64,000 nt of DNA from Pantoea sp. 18069 (GTDB lineage: Bacteria; Pseudomonadota; Gammaproteobacteria; Burkholderiales; Burkholderiaceae_C), in assembly GCF_902706035.1 (NCBI RefSeq), contig NZ_CACSJA010000011.1, forward strand, positions 62,001 to 126,000, given 5' to 3'. A program made the position numbers and the translations under genes. Under the pieces are notes generated by a model. The model saw only the letters and a list, made by a program, of their open reading frames with translations. It ran no database searches and was not told the origin of the DNA. Below, piece by piece: positions 1 to 9,895 of the stretch (its first letter is position 1; each line of letters opens with the position of its first letter).

Positions 1-416
1 TGAAGGACATGAAGATCCAGCAGGAAGCCGGCCTGGAAGCCATGAGCAAGAAGGAACAGCTGATGTTCGCTCGCGAACTCGAAAAGCTGGAAAAGGACAT
101 CGGCGGTATCCAGGACATGAACGGTCTGCCAGACGCCATCTTCGTGATCGACGTGGGCTTCCACAAGATCGCCGTGGCCGAAGCCAAGAAGCTGGGCATC
201 CCCCTGATCGGTGTGGTGGATTCGAACCACAACCCCGAAGGCATCGACTACGTGATCCCTGGCAACGATGACTCGGCCAAGGCCGTGGAACTGTACGCCA
301 AGGCCATCGCCGACGCGATCCTCGAAGGCCGTGCCGACGCCGTCAACGACGTGGTCAAGGCCGTGGCTGCTGAAGGCTCGGACGAATTTGTGGAAGTGCA
401 AGAGTCGGCTGCCTAA
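1..416 (+). CDS. rpsB: 30S ribosomal protein S2, C-terminal part (5' end outside window)
   Basis: This is the last 137 codons of ribosomal protein S2, a structural protein of the small ribosomal subunit that is needed for S1 to bind the 30S. The reading frame is open from the window edge (first full codon at base 3) to TAA at 414-416. Family landmarks seen are [17 protein letters not shown], then [14 protein letters not shown] and [11 protein letters not shown], which form the C-terminal alpha/beta core, followed by a short Glu/Ala-rich tail. The gene is followed by a terminator-like hairpin and then by tsf, the usual rpsB-tsf pair. The N-terminal half is missing only because the window starts inside the gene. 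Confidence 0.97.
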   Translation, partial: KDMKIQQEAGLEAMSKKEQLMFARELEKLEKDIGGIQDMNGLPDAIFVIDVGFHKIAVAEAKKLGIPLIGVVDSNHNPEGIDYVIPGNDDSAKAVELYAKAIADAILEGRADAVNDVVKAVAAEGSDEFVEVQESAA

Positions 417-450
417 AGTCCGGCAACGCGACCTGTCGCGAAAAGGAAGC

Positions 451-475
451 GGGGCTCTGGTAGCCCCCTTTTTTT
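451..475 (+). terminator. Intrinsic terminator or attenuator between rpsB and tsf
   Basis: A 6-bp GC-rich stem (GGGGCT at 451-456 pairing with AGCCCC at 462-467) has a 5-base loop and is followed by seven T residues at 469-475. No strong promoter is obvious before tsf, so partial read-through is probably how tsf is kept at a different level from rpsB. That last point is inference. Confidence 0.75.
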
Positions 476-520
476 AGCCTCAATCCTTGTAACGAATCGA
501 ACTGAAACCGGAGAATTAAG

Positions 521-1417
521 ATGGCTGTTATTACCGCAAAACTGGTGGCTGAACTGCGCGCGAAGACCGACGCACCGATGATGGAATGCAAGAAGGCACT
601 GACCGAAGCCGACGGCGATCTGGTCAAGGCCGAAGAGCTGCTGCGCGTCAAGCTCGGCACCAAGGCTGGCAAGGCCGCTTCGCGCATCACCGCCGAAGGC
701 GTGGTTGCAAGCTTCATCAATGGCAATGTCGGCGCGATGATCGAAGTCAACAGCGAAACCGACTTCGTCTCCAAGAACGACAGCTTCCTGGCCCTGGCCG
801 ATGCCGCTGCCAAGCTGATCGCCGAGCACAACCCCGCCGACATCGAAGCCCTGTCCGCGCTGCCCTACGAGCAGGACACTTTCGGTCCCACGCTCGAAGA
901 CGTGCGCAAGGGCCTGATCGGCAAGATCGGCGAAAACATGTCGTTCCGCCGCTTCAAGCACTTCAGCGGCACCAGCCTGGCCTCCTACCTGCACGGCTCG
1001 CGCATTGGCGTGGTCGTCGAGTTCGAAGGCGATGCAACGGCGGCCAAGGATGTGGCCATGCACGTGGCCGCGATGAAGCCCGTCGCCCTGAGCAGCGCCG
1101 ACGTGCCTGCCGAGCTGATCGAAAAAGAGCGCGCCGTGGCAACCGCCAAGGCCGCTGAATCGGGCAAGCCCGCCGACATCGTCGCCAAGATGGTCGAAGG
1201 TTCGGTGCAGAAGTACCTCAAGGAAGTCTCGCTGTACAACCAGGTCTTCGTGAAGGCCGCTGACGGCAAGCAGACCGTTGAGCAAATGCTCAAGGCCGCA
1301 AACACCACCATCAAGGGCTTCACCCTGTACGTGGTCGGCGAAGGCATTGAGAAGAAGGTGGACGATTTCGCCGCCGAAGTGGCTGCCCAGGTCGCCGCTG
1401 CCAAGGCTGGCGCTTAA
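521..1417 (+). CDS. tsf: Translation elongation factor Ts
   Basis: EF-Ts is the guanine-nucleotide exchange factor that removes GDP from EF-Tu in the cytoplasm. The 298-residue product has the N-terminal UBA-like module with [12 protein letters not shown] at residues 16-27, the TDFVSKND motif near residue 80 that inserts into the EF-Tu nucleotide site, and the C-terminal dimerisation region. The ATG at 521 is preceded by a GGAG ribosome site at about 511 with good spacing. It follows rpsB through a terminator-like hairpin and precedes pyrH by 57 bp. Length is normal for the proteobacterial long form. Confidence 0.98.
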   Translation: MAVITAKLVAELRAKTDAPMMECKKALTEADGDLVKAEELLRVKLGTKAGKAASRITAEGVVASFINGNVGAMIEVNSETDFVSKNDSFLALADAAAKLIAEHNPADIEALSALPYEQDTFGPTLEDVRKGLIGKIGENMSFRRFKHFSGTSLASYLHGSRIGVVVEFEGDATAAKDVAMHVAAMKPVALSSADVPAELIEKERAVATAKAAESGKPADIVAKMVEGSVQKYLKEVSLYNQVFVKAADGKQTVEQMLKAANTTIKGFTLYVVGEGIEKKVDDFAAEVAAQVAAAKAGA

Positions 1418-1474
1418 GTCATCCGTAGACCGTTTCTTTCCCCCGATCCCATTTTTACCGTACGGAGTATTTTC

Positions 1475-2197
1475 ATGACCCACGCAGCACCAGCCCACAA
1501 GCGCATCTTGCTCAAGTTGTCTGGCGAGGCGCTCATGGGCGACGACTCCTTCGGCATCAACCGGGCCACCATCGAACGCATGGTGGAGGAAATCGCCGCC
1601 GTCACCCGTGTGGGTGTGGAGGTGGCGGTCGTGATCGGGGGCGGAAACATCTTTCGTGGCGTGGCCGGTGGCTCCGTAGGAATGGACCGTGCAACGGCCG
1701 ACTACATGGGCATGCTGGCCACGGTCATGAATGCCCTGGCCCTGGCCGATGCCATGGACAAGCAGGGCCTGACGGCCCGCGTGATGTCGGCCATTGCGAT
1801 CGAGCAGGTGGTCGAGCCTTACGTGCGCCCCAAGGCGCTGCAGTACCTCGAAGAGGGCAAGGTCGTGGTGTTTGCCGCCGGCACGGGCAACCCGTTTTTC
1901 ACCACCGACACCGCCGCCGCGCTGCGCGGTGCGGAAATCGGTGCCGAAGTCGTGCTCAAGGCGACCAAGGTGGATGGCGTGTATACGGCCGATCCGTTCA
2001 AGGACCCTGAAGCAACCCGCTACACGAAGCTGAGCTTCGACGAGGCCATTTCGCGCAATCTGGGCATCATGGATGCGACCGCATTCGCGCTGTGCCGCGA
2101 CCAGAAGCTGCCGGTGCGGGTGTTCTCCATCGTCAAGCATGGAGCGCTGTTGCGTGTGGTGATGGGTGAAGACGAAGGCACCTTGGTGTACGCTTGA
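1475..2197 (+). CDS. pyrH: UMP kinase
   Basis: This enzyme phosphorylates UMP to UDP with ATP, the committed step to UTP and CTP. It belongs to the amino-acid-kinase fold and works as a hexamer regulated by GTP and UTP. The 240-residue product shows [13 protein letters not shown] near the N-terminus (phosphate loop), [10 protein letters not shown] (nucleotide and UMP site), the [19 protein letters not shown] segment and the [13 protein letters not shown] motif. The start chosen is the ATG at 1475 after the GGAG in tacggagtat. The gene sits between tsf and frr as in most Proteobacteria. Confidence 0.98.
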   Translation: MTHAAPAHKRILLKLSGEALMGDDSFGINRATIERMVEEIAAVTRVGVEVAVVIGGGNIFRGVAGGSVGMDRATADYMGMLATVMNALALADAMDKQGLTARVMSAIAIEQVVEPYVRPKALQYLEEGKVVVFAAGTGNPFFTTDTAAALRGAEIGAEVVLKATKVDGVYTADPFKDPEATRYTKLSFDEAISRNLGIMDATAFALCRDQKLPVRVFSIVKHGALLRVVMGEDEGTLVYA

Positions 2198-2243
2198 GCA
2201 TCATGCACCGCGCAGGTGCATTGCCGATCCCCGAGGAATAGAC

Positions 2244-2804
2244 ATGACGATTGCTGACATCAAGAAAACCACCGAAGCCAAGATGGACCAGTCCATCACG
2301 GCGTTCAAGAACAACCTGGGCAAGATCCGTACCGGCCGCGCCAGCGCCGGCATGCTCGACAGCATCCAGGTCGAGTATTACGGCTCCATGGTGCCGCTGA
2401 CGCAGGTGGCCAACGTTTCGCTGCTCGATTCGCGCACCCTGAGCGTCCAGCCCTGGGAAAAGTCCATGGCTGCCAAGGTCGAAAAGGCGATCCGCGAAAG
2501 CGATCTGGGCGTGAACCCTTCGTCGCTGGGCGAGCTGATCCGCGTGCCCGTGCCGCCGATGAGCGAAGAGCGCCGCAAGGAAATGACCAAGGTCGCACGC
2601 AACGAAGCCGAAGGCGCGAAGATCGCCATCCGCAACCTGCGCCGCGATGCGAATGATTCGGTCAAGAAGCTGGTCAAGGAAAAGCTGGCGTCCGAAGACG
2701 ACCAGAAGCGCGCCGAAACCGACGTGCAGAAAGTGACCGACCGCCATATCGCCGAGATCGATCAGCTGGTGGCGGCCAAGGAACAAGAGATCATGGCGGT
2801 TTGA
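2244..2804 (+). CDS. frr: Ribosome recycling factor
   Basis: RRF works with EF-G to split the post-termination ribosome so that subunits can be reused. The product is 186 residues, the usual family length, beginning [19 protein letters not shown] longer in-frame reading from 2166 was rejected because it overlaps pyrH and lacks family similarity, whereas the ATG at 2244 has a GAGG site at 2233-2236. Recognisable segments are [13 protein letters not shown] (long-arm domain I), the [22 protein letters not shown] segment of domain II, and IRIPVPP-like and [13 protein letters not shown] stretches of the closing helices. Its stop overlaps the start of uppS, which suggests coupled translation. Confidence 0.98.
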   Translation: MTIADIKKTTEAKMDQSITAFKNNLGKIRTGRASAGMLDSIQVEYYGSMVPLTQVANVSLLDSRTLSVQPWEKSMAAKVEKAIRESDLGVNPSSLGELIRVPVPPMSEERRKEMTKVARNEAEGAKIAIRNLRRDANDSVKKLVKEKLASEDDQKRAETDVQKVTDRHIAEIDQLVAAKEQEIMAV

Positions 2805-3568
2805 CAGGTCCAGCCACCGTAGACCACGCCTTGCAGACGTTCACCGAATTTTCCGTGCCCCAGCACGTTGCCATCGTCATGGATGGCAACGGCCGCTGGG
2901 CCAAGCGCCGTTTCATGCCCCGCCTCACGGGGCACACGCAGGGCGTCAAGGCCTTGCGCCGCTGCGTCAAGGCCTGCCTCGAACGCGGCGTGGCGGTGCT
3001 CACGGTGTTTGCGTTTTCCTCGGAAAACTGGCAGCGTCCCGAAGACGAGGTCTCCGGCCTGATGGGCCTGCTCACGACGGCGCTGGGCCGCGAAGTCGTG
3101 CAGCTCGGACGCGAGGGCGTACAGCTGCACTTTGTCGGCGAGCGCCGCGGCCTGAGCGAGCGCATGTGCGCCGGGCTGGACGCCGCCGAGCGCGAAACGG
3201 CGCACAATAGCCGTCTGGTGCTCAATATCTGTTTCAATTATGGTGGACGCTGGGACATCGCCCAGGCTGCGGCCCGTCTGGCCGCGCAGGGCGCGCCCAT
3301 CACCGAAGCCAGCCTGAATGCCGCCATGGGGCTGTCGCATGTCGCCGACCCGGATCTGCTGATACGCACGGGTGGAGAAATGCGCATCAGCAATTTCCTG
3401 CTGTGGCAACTGGCCTACTCGGAATTGTTTTTCAGCCCCGTTCTGTGGCCCGACTTCGACGAAGCGGCACTGGACGAGGCTTTTGCTGCCTACGGCGCGC
3501 GCGAGCGCCGCTTTGGCAAAACTTCTGCACAAATTCAGTCGGCCCCTCCCGCGAAGTTGCCGGTCTGA
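2801..3568 (+). CDS. uppS: Undecaprenyl diphosphate synthase (cis-prenyltransferase)
   Basis: This enzyme adds eight isopentenyl units in cis to farnesyl diphosphate to make the C55 lipid carrier for peptidoglycan and O-antigen. Motifs seen are [16 protein letters not shown] (the catalytic Asp of the MDGNGRWA loop), [23 protein letters not shown], and [19 protein letters not shown] followed by YSELFF. The start is placed at a TTG at 2801 that overlaps the frr stop (TTGA), giving 255 residues. No ATG occurs before the conserved core, so a slightly later TTG or GTG is possible. It lies in the frr-uppS-cdsA-dxr run, with cdsA 11 bp downstream. Confidence 0.95.
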   Translation: MTGPATVDHALQTFTEFSVPQHVAIVMDGNGRWAKRRFMPRLTGHTQGVKALRRCVKACLERGVAVLTVFAFSSENWQRPEDEVSGLMGLLTTALGREVVQLGREGVQLHFVGERRGLSERMCAGLDAAERETAHNSRLVLNICFNYGGRWDIAQAAARLAAQGAPITEASLNAAMGLSHVADPDLLIRTGGEMRISNFLLWQLAYSELFFSPVLWPDFDEAALDEAFAAYGARERRFGKTSAQIQSAPPAKLPV

Positions 3569-3579
3569 GAAAGGGAACC

Positions 3580-4434
3580 ATGCTCAAGCAGCGTGTCATT
3601 ACCGCTCTGGTCCTGCTGGCGATTCTTCTTCCCGCATTGTTCTATCCGGACCCGCTGCCGTTCTCGCTGGTGGTGCTGGTGCTGATGACCGCAGGCGCCT
3701 GGGAATGGGGCCGGATGCATGGCCTGCGCCAGGCCGGCGCCGTTGCGCTGGCCGCGGCCTGCCTGCTGCTGTGCGCCCTGACCTGGTACCTGGGCTGGCT
3801 GGACCAGTCGCTGGCCCGGTTGTGGCTGATAGGCGGCAGCCTCTGGGTGCTGGGCGCCGCGGCGCTGCTGCGTGCGGGCGTGGGCGCCTGGGGGCGTGTG
3901 CCGCTGGCGCTGCGGCTGGTGGGCGGCGTGCTCGCGCTGTGGCTGGCCTGGCTGGCCGTGGTGCAGGCGCACCGCATGGGTGTCAATTTCCTGCTGTCGG
4001 TGCTGCTGCTGGTCTGGGTCGCCGACATCTTTGCCTATTTCGCCGGCCGCACTTTCGGCCTCAAGTTCACGCGCAACAAGCTCGCGCCCTCGATCAGCCC
4101 CGGCAAGAGCTGGGAAGGGGTCTGGGGCGGCATGGCCGGGGTGCTGGTGCTGGCGGCGGTCTGGGTGGTCGCCGACCGCCAGCTGGGCGCAGCCCTGCCG
4201 AGCTTCTATTCCCTTTTGCTGCGCCAGGGCCTGTGGTTCCTGGTGCTGGCCGTGGTGTTCATGGGGGCCATGAGCGTGGTCGGTGATCTGGTCGAGTCGC
4301 TGGTCAAGCGCAGCGTCGGCGTCAAGGACAGCAGCGCGCTGCTGCCGGGCCACGGCGGCGTGCTCGACCGCATCGATGCGCTGCTGCCGACCCTGCCATT
4401 GGCCATGATGCTCTCTTCCTTCGTACAGCCATGA
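3580..4434 (+). CDS. cdsA: Phosphatidate cytidylyltransferase (CDP-diacylglycerol synthase)
   Basis: This integral inner-membrane enzyme turns phosphatidic acid and CTP into CDP-diacylglycerol, the precursor of all phospholipids. The 284-residue product starts MLKQRVITALVLLAILLPALFY and is dominated by hydrophobic segments, about eight predicted by eye. The family signature near the C-terminus is present: SLVKRSVGVKDSSALLPGHG followed by GVLDRIDAL, containing the Asp residues that bind metal and CTP. An upstream in-frame extension inside uppS was discarded because the ATG at 3580 has an AAAGGGA ribosome site. The stop overlaps the dxr start by 4 bp (ATGA). Confidence 0.96.
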   Translation: MLKQRVITALVLLAILLPALFYPDPLPFSLVVLVLMTAGAWEWGRMHGLRQAGAVALAAACLLLCALTWYLGWLDQSLARLWLIGGSLWVLGAAALLRAGVGAWGRVPLALRLVGGVLALWLAWLAVVQAHRMGVNFLLSVLLLVWVADIFAYFAGRTFGLKFTRNKLAPSISPGKSWEGVWGGMAGVLVLAAVWVVADRQLGAALPSFYSLLLRQGLWFLVLAVVFMGAMSVVGDLVESLVKRSVGVKDSSALLPGHGGVLDRIDALLPTLPLAMMLSSFVQP

Positions 4435-5615
4435 AACAACGACTTACTATCCTGGGCTCCACCGGCTCGATAGGCACCAGCACGCTCGACGTGGTGGCGC
4501 GCCACCTCGCGGATTACGAGGTGTTTGCGCTCAGCGCCGCGACCCAGGTCGACCTGCTGCTCGCGCAGTGCGCGCAGTTCAAGCCGCGGTTTGCTGTCAT
4601 GGCCAGCCCGCCCCATGCGCGCGAGCTCGCCGAGAAGATCCAGGCCAATGGCCTGGCGACCCAGGTGCTGCAGGCGGGCGATGCGCTCGAGCAGATCGCC
4701 GCGCATGAAGAGGTCGATGTCGTCATGGCCGCGATCGTCGGCGCCGCGGGCCTGGGCCCGTGCCTGGCCGCGGCCCGGGCCGGCAAGCGTTTGCTGCTGG
4801 CCAACAAGGAAGCGCTGGTGGTCGGCGGCGCGCTGTTCATGGACACTGTCAAGCGCCATGGCGCGACGCTGCTGCCCATAGACAGCGAGCATTCGGCGAT
4901 TTTCCAGTGCCTGCCCGAAGACCGCACGACATGGCCCCGGCGCGTGGACAGCATCCTGCTCACCGCCTCGGGCGGGCCGTTTCGCACGCGCGATCCCGCA
5001 AGCCTTTCGCAGATCACGCCCGAGCAGGCCTGTGCCCACCCGAACTTCTCGATGGGCCGCAAGATTTCCGTGGATTCGGCGACGATGATGAACAAGGCGC
5101 TTGAAGTCATCGAGGCGCGCTGGCTGTTCGACATGACGCCCGATCGCATCAAGGTGGTGATCCATCCCCAGCAGATCGTGCACTCGATGGTGCAGTTCAA
5201 CGACGCCTCGGTGCTGGCCCAGCTGGGCACGCCCGACATGCGCGTGCCCATTGCCTGCGGCCTGGCCTGGCCCGAGCGCATCGCCAGCGGTGCGGCGCGG
5301 CTGGACTTCTCCCAGTTGACGGCGCTGACGTTCGAGGACGCAGATGCCCAGCGCTTTCCGGGCCTGCACCTGTCTTGGCAGGCGCTGCGCGCGATCGAGG
5401 GCACGACCACGGTGCTCAACGCGGCCAACGAAATGGCCGTCGATGCTTTCTTGCACCGCCGCCTGACGTTCGACCGTATCCATGCGGTCAACCTCGAGAC
5501 GCTGGCGAAAATGCAGTTGCCGCAGGCCCCGGGCTCGCTCGAGGACCTGCTGGCCGTCGATGCCCAGGCGCGCGACTGCGCGCGCGCTGCGGTCGAACGC
5601 TGGGCACTGGCCTGA
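4431..5615 (+). CDS. dxr: 1-deoxy-D-xylulose 5-phosphate reductoisomerase
   Basis: Dxr makes 2-C-methyl-D-erythritol 4-phosphate from DXP with NADPH, the first committed step of the MEP isoprenoid pathway, which feeds the neighbouring uppS. The 394-residue product opens with the Rossmann motif GSTGSIGTSTLDVV, then shows LLANKEALV, the metal-binding IDSEHSAIFQ, the flexible-loop and substrate motif FSMGRKISVDSATMMNK, and NAANEMAVDAFL near the C-terminus. It begins inside the last codons of cdsA (ATGA overlap), so translation is probably coupled. Length is normal. Confidence 0.98.
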   Translation: MKQRLTILGSTGSIGTSTLDVVARHLADYEVFALSAATQVDLLLAQCAQFKPRFAVMASPPHARELAEKIQANGLATQVLQAGDALEQIAAHEEVDVVMAAIVGAAGLGPCLAAARAGKRLLLANKEALVVGGALFMDTVKRHGATLLPIDSEHSAIFQCLPEDRTTWPRRVDSILLTASGGPFRTRDPASLSQITPEQACAHPNFSMGRKISVDSATMMNKALEVIEARWLFDMTPDRIKVVIHPQQIVHSMVQFNDASVLAQLGTPDMRVPIACGLAWPERIASGAARLDFSQLTALTFEDADAQRFPGLHLSWQALRAIEGTTTVLNAANEMAVDAFLHRRLTFDRIHAVNLETLAKMQLPQAPGSLEDLLAVDAQARDCARAAVERWALA

Positions 5616-5617
5616 AC

Positions 5618-5641
5618 GGCCAGGTCCGGCCCTCTTTTTTT
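5618..5641 (+). terminator. Weak terminator-like hairpin after dxr
   Basis: Two GGCC blocks (5618-5621 and 5628-5631) can form a short stem, and a run of seven T residues follows at 5635-5641. The stem is only four base pairs, so this may act as a weak attenuator before rseP or may be chance. Confidence 0.3.
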
Positions 5642-5658
5642 CGAAATAGGCGCCCTCC

Positions 5659-7023
5659 ATGTTGATGACTGTCCTTGCTTTCGCGCTTGCGCTGGGCGTG
5701 CTGATCGCCGTGCACGAGTACGGTCATTACCGCGTGGCGGTCGCCTGTGGCGTCAAGGTGCTGCGTTTTTCGGTAGGCTTCGGCAAGCCCCTGCTGCGCT
5801 GGACGCCCAAAGGCTCGCCCACGGAGTTCGTGCTCGCGGCGTTTCCGCTGGGCGGCTATGTGCGCATGCTCGACGAGCGCGAATCGCCGGTCTCTGCCGA
5901 GGAGCGGCATCTGGCGTTCAACAACCAGCCGCTGCGCGCGCGCGCGGCCATCGTCGCGGCCGGGCCCGCGGCCAATCTGCTGCTCGCGGTGCTGCTGTAT
6001 GCGGCCGTCAACTGGATAGGCGTGCAGGAGCCCAAGCCCTATGTCGCCAGCCCGCCGGCCGGCTCGCTGGCCCAGGCCGCAGGCCTGCAGGGCGCGGAGC
6101 TGGTGCAGGCCGTGGCGCGCGGCGACGGCCCCTGGGAGCCGGTGGTTTCCTTTGACGAGCTGCGCTGGGCGCTGGCGCGCGCGGCGCTCGAAGGCGAGGA
6201 TGTGCGTCTGGAGATCCTGCGGCCGCAGGCGTCGGCCGCGGCGGTGCTCCAGCTGCCGCTGGGCACGCTGGAAACGCGCGATGCCGACGCAGGGCTGTTC
6301 GAGCGCATAGGCGTGGTCGCGCCTTGGACGCCGGCCGTCATGGGCGAGCTGCTGCCCGACGGCGCGGCACAGCGCTCGGGCCTGCGCGAAGGCGACAAGG
6401 TACTGTCCGTGGGGCCGGTCACGGTGCTCGACGGCCAGCAGCTGCGCGGCCTGATCCGCGCCTCAGTCAGCGACGCGCAAGGCCTGGCACAGGACTGGCG
6501 CATAGAGCGGGGCGGCCAGCCGCTGCAGCTGTCGGTGCGCCCGGACGCGGTGCAGCAGGATGGGCAATGGTTCGGACGCATAGGCGCGTTCGTCGGCGCC
6601 GCGCCTGAAATGACGCTGGTGCGCCGGGGCTTCCTGGAAGGCCTGCAAAATGGCGCGCAGCGCACCTGGGATCTGTCGGTATTGACCTTGCGCATGATAG
6701 GCCGCATGGTCATCGGCGAGGCGTCGCTGAAGAACATCAGCGGCCCGCTGACGATTGCCGACTATGCGGGCAAATCGGCGAACATGGGGTTCACGCAGTA
6801 CCTCGCTTTCCTCGCGCTGATCAGCGTCAGCCTGGGCGTGCTCAACCTGCTGCCCCTGCCGGTTTTGGACGGTGGGCACCTGATGTATTATCTTTGGGAA
6901 GGCGTGACGGGCCGGCAGGTGTCCGAAGCTTGGATGGAAAGATTGCAGCGTCTCGGCGTGGCTGTGCTGCTGATGATGATGTGCATCGCCTTTTTCAACG
7001 ATATCAACCGGCTTTTGGGCTAA
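5659..7023 (+). CDS. rseP: Site-2 zinc metalloprotease RseP (regulated intramembrane proteolysis)
   Basis: RseP is an inner-membrane protease that makes the second cut in anti-sigma factor RseA during the sigma-E envelope stress response and also clears leftover signal peptides. The 454-residue product has the zinc motif HEYGH at residues 19-23 in the first membrane helix, a second helix ending RAAIVAAGPAANLLLAVLLY, two periplasmic PDZ regions (the second around VMGELLPDGAAQRSGLREGD), and the third zinc ligand in LNLLPLPVLDGGHL. It lies between dxr and bamA, as is normal, and its substrate pathway monitors the outer-membrane assembly carried out by the next genes. Confidence 0.97.
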   Translation: MLMTVLAFALALGVLIAVHEYGHYRVAVACGVKVLRFSVGFGKPLLRWTPKGSPTEFVLAAFPLGGYVRMLDERESPVSAEERHLAFNNQPLRARAAIVAAGPAANLLLAVLLYAAVNWIGVQEPKPYVASPPAGSLAQAAGLQGAELVQAVARGDGPWEPVVSFDELRWALARAALEGEDVRLEILRPQASAAAVLQLPLGTLETRDADAGLFERIGVVAPWTPAVMGELLPDGAAQRSGLREGDKVLSVGPVTVLDGQQLRGLIRASVSDAQGLAQDWRIERGGQPLQLSVRPDAVQQDGQWFGRIGAFVGAAPEMTLVRRGFLEGLQNGAQRTWDLSVLTLRMIGRMVIGEASLKNISGPLTIADYAGKSANMGFTQYLAFLALISVSLGVLNLLPLPVLDGGHLMYYLWEGVTGRQVSEAWMERLQRLGVAVLLMMMCIAFFNDINRLLG

Positions 7024-7067
7024 CTATTTTTGCCGAATTTGCCAAGCAAGTCGGCGGCAATTCACTC

Positions 7068-9365
7068 ATGAAAAAACACATCAATCGCTTAGGCGCGCGT
7101 ACCGCTTCGGCCTTGACCGCCATGGTTCTTGCGGCCAACGCTGCCTGGGCACTTGAGCCTTTCAAGGTACAGGATATCCGCGTCGAAGGTCTGCAGCGGG
7201 TGGAAGCGGGTACCATTTTTGCGTCCATCCCCTTGCGCGTGGGCGATGATTACAACGACGAAAAAGGCTCGGCCGCGATCCGCGCGCTGTTTGCGCTGGG
7301 CCTGTTCAAGGACGTGCGCCTCGAAGCCAATGGCAATGTGCTGACGGTGGTGGTCGAGGAACGTCCGACGATTGCCGACGTCAACTTCGCGGGCACCAAG
7401 GAGTTCGACAAGGACACGCTCAAGAAGGCCATGCGCGACGTGGGCCTGGCCGAAGGCCGGCCTTTCGACAGCGCGCTCGCCGACCGCGCCGAGCAGGAGC
7501 TCAAGCGCCAGTACATCAACCGCAGCCTGTATGGCGCGGAAGTCGTGACCACCGTGACGCCGATCGAGCGCAACCGCGTCAACCTGACGTTCACGGTGAC
7601 CGAAGGCGAGCCGGCGAAGATCAACGAGATCCACGTGGTCGGCAACAAGGCGTTCAGCGAATCCACGCTCAAGGGCCTGTTCGACCAGGACACGGGCGGC
7701 TGGCTCAGCTGGTACACCAAGTCCGACCGCTATGCGCGCTCCAAGCTCAATGCCGACCTCGAAACGCTGCGCTCGTACTATCTGCAGCGCGGCTACCTCG
7801 AGTTCCGCATCGATTCGACCCAGGTCGCGATCTCGCCGGACAAGCAGACGATTTCGCTGACGGTGAACATCCACGAAGGCGAGCGCTATGTGGTCTCGGA
7901 CGTCAAGCTCGAAGGCAATTACCTCGACCGTGACGACGAGTTCAAGTCCATGGTCAAGATCAAGGCCGGCGAGCCCTACAACGCCGACCAGGTGACCGAA
8001 ACCACCAAGGCATTTTCCGACCACTTCGGCAACTTCGGTTTTGCGTTCGCACGCGTCGAAGCCGTGCCCGAGATCGACCGCGCCAACAACCGCGTGTCCA
8101 TCGTGGTCAAGGCCGAGCCCTCGCGCCGCGCCTATGTGCGCCGCATCCAGGTCAGCGGCAACAACCGCACGCGTGACGAAGTGATCCGCCGCGAGTTCCG
8201 CCAGTTCGAAGCCTCGTGGTACGACGGCGACAAGATCAAGCTCTCGCGCGACCGCGTCGACCGCCTGGGGTTCTTCACCGAAGTCAACGTCGAGACCCAG
8301 GAAGTCGCGGGCTCGCCCGACCAGGTCGACCTGGTGGTGACGGTGGCCGAGAAACCCACGGGTTCGTTGCAATTGGGTGCAGGTTTTTCAAGTGCCGAGA
8401 AAATCTCGTTGTCGTTCGGTATCAAGCAGGAAAACGTTTTTGGGTCAGGTAACTATTTGGGTGTTGATGTAAATACCAGTAAATATCGCCGTACCCTGGT
8501 GCTGAGCACGACCGATCCTTATTTCACCAAGGAAGGCATCTCGCGCACGCTTGACGTCTACTACCGCACCGACAAGCCTTATGAAGACCAGGGCGGCAAC
8601 TACGAACTCGTGACCGCGGGTACGGGCGTGCGTTTCGGTGTGCCGTTCAGCGAACTCGATACCGTGTTCTTCGGCGCGGGCCTGGAGCAGACCCGCATCA
8701 AGCCGGGCACCAACATTCCTGCGGCCTACCTGGCCTATGGCGACACCTATGGCTATACCAGCACGGCCGTGCCGCTCACCATAGGCTGGTCGCGCGACAG
8801 CCGTGACAGCGCGCTCGCCCCCAACGACGGCCGCTACCAGCGCCTCAACACCGACTGGTCGGTGGCGGGCGACGCGCGTTATGTGCGCGCCAACTACCAG
8901 ATCCAGCAGTACGTGCCGCTGAGCAAGAAGTTCACGCTGGCCTTCAACGGCGAGCTGGGCTGGGGCAAGGGCCTCAACGGCCGTCCGTTCCCGGTATTCA
9001 AGAACTTCTACTCGGGCGGCCTGGGTTCGGTGCGTGGCTTCGACCAGGGCACGCTGGGCCCGCGTGACGTGATCGGTTCGTCGCTGGGCGGCCCGAAGAA
9101 AGTCACGCTGAACGCCGAATTCATGGCGCCGCTGCCAGGCGCTGGAAATGACAAGACCTTGCGCGTGTTCACTTTTGTTGACGTCGGTAATGTTTTTGGC
9201 GACCGCGAGACAGTCGACTTCTCGCAGATGCGGGCTTCGACTGGCATTGGCTTGAGCTGGATTTCCCCGCTGGGGCCATTGCGCTTGGCGTATGCTCATC
9301 CCGTGCGCAAATTTGCTGGGGATAAAATCCAGAAACTTCAATTCCAAATCGGAACGTCCTTCTAA
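7068..9365 (+). CDS. bamA: Outer membrane protein assembly factor BamA
   Basis: BamA is the central pore of the Bam complex that folds beta-barrel proteins into the outer membrane. The start at ATG 7068 gives 765 residues with a signal peptide (MKKHINRLGARTASALTAM, ending AANAAWA). Five POTRA domains follow over about residues 24-430, the first starting FKVQDIRVEGLQRVE. The C-terminal 16-strand barrel includes the conserved GGLGSVRGFDQGTLGPRD, which carries the VRGF motif of loop 6. The last residue is Phe, as expected for the beta-signal. A longer reading from 6894 lies inside rseP and was rejected. It overlaps skp by one base (TAATG). Confidence 0.98.
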   Translation: MKKHINRLGARTASALTAMVLAANAAWALEPFKVQDIRVEGLQRVEAGTIFASIPLRVGDDYNDEKGSAAIRALFALGLFKDVRLEANGNVLTVVVEERPTIADVNFAGTKEFDKDTLKKAMRDVGLAEGRPFDSALADRAEQELKRQYINRSLYGAEVVTTVTPIERNRVNLTFTVTEGEPAKINEIHVVGNKAFSESTLKGLFDQDTGGWLSWYTKSDRYARSKLNADLETLRSYYLQRGYLEFRIDSTQVAISPDKQTISLTVNIHEGERYVVSDVKLEGNYLDRDDEFKSMVKIKAGEPYNADQVTETTKAFSDHFGNFGFAFARVEAVPEIDRANNRVSIVVKAEPSRRAYVRRIQVSGNNRTRDEVIRREFRQFEASWYDGDKIKLSRDRVDRLGFFTEVNVETQEVAGSPDQVDLVVTVAEKPTGSLQLGAGFSSAEKISLSFGIKQENVFGSGNYLGVDVNTSKYRRTLVLSTTDPYFTKEGISRTLDVYYRTDKPYEDQGGNYELVTAGTGVRFGVPFSELDTVFFGAGLEQTRIKPGTNIPAAYLAYGDTYGYTSTAVPLTIGWSRDSRDSALAPNDGRYQRLNTDWSVAGDARYVRANYQIQQYVPLSKKFTLAFNGELGWGKGLNGRPFPVFKNFYSGGLGSVRGFDQGTLGPRDVIGSSLGGPKKVTLNAEFMAPLPGAGNDKTLRVFTFVDVGNVFGDRETVDFSQMRASTGIGLSWISPLGPLRLAYAHPVRKFAGDKIQKLQFQIGTSF

Positions 9366-9871
9366 TGAAATCACTTTCTCGCCAAATCTCTCTGGCCGTG
9401 CTGATGGGCACTATGGCTCTGGCTGCGCATGCGCAAGAATTCAAGGCCGGGTTTGTCAATACGGACCGGATCTTCCGTGAAGCCACCACGGCCAAGGCCG
9501 CCCAGGCCAAGCTCGAGCAAGAGTTCGCCAAGCGCGAAAAAGACCTCGTAGACGCGGGCAACGCCCTCAAGACGGCTTCGGACAAGTTCGAGCGCGAAGC
9601 CCCGACGCTGTCGGAATCGCAGCGCACCGCACGCCAGCGCCAGCTCGTGGACCAGGACCGTGAATTCCAGCGCAAGCGCCGTGAATTCCAGGAAGACCTG
9701 AACTCGCGCAAGAACGAAGAACTCTCGCAAGTGCTCGAGCGCGCCAATCGCGTGGTCAAGACGGTTGCCGAAGCGGAAAAGTACGACGTGATCCTGCAGG
9801 AAGCGGTCTACATCAATCCCAAGCATGACATCACCGACAAGGTGCTCAAGGCGCTCAACGCTGCCAAGTAA
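9365..9871 (+). CDS. skp: Periplasmic chaperone Skp (OmpH family)
   Basis: Skp is a trimeric periplasmic chaperone that holds unfolded outer-membrane proteins on their way to BamA, its upstream neighbour. The 168-residue product begins with a Sec signal peptide that ends AALAAHAQ-like (cleavage predicted after HA at about residue 22). The mature start EFKAGFVNTDRIFREA gives the small body domain, followed by a long charged coiled coil (roughly residues 50-125) that forms the tentacles. It begins at the TAATG junction with bamA. Length matches the family. Confidence 0.95.
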   Translation: MKSLSRQISLAVLMGTMALAAHAQEFKAGFVNTDRIFREATTAKAAQAKLEQEFAKREKDLVDAGNALKTASDKFEREAPTLSESQRTARQRQLVDQDREFQRKRREFQEDLNSRKNEELSQVLERANRVVKTVAEAEKYDVILQEAVYINPKHDITDKVLKALNAAK

Positions 9872-9895
9872 TCTGCTGCAGAAGACGTACAGACA

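Noticed and set aside
413..2140. Long reading frame on the - strand across tsf and pyrH
   Set aside because: It is the complement-frame shadow of two certain genes in GC-rich DNA, has no start signal and no family features. The same applies to 16038-17882, 18090-19589, 22712-24673, 31340-32926 and 54663-56474.
6894..7067. Upstream extension of bamA inside rseP
   Set aside because: It lacks a signal peptide and overlaps rseP; ATG 7068 gives a proper signal sequence.
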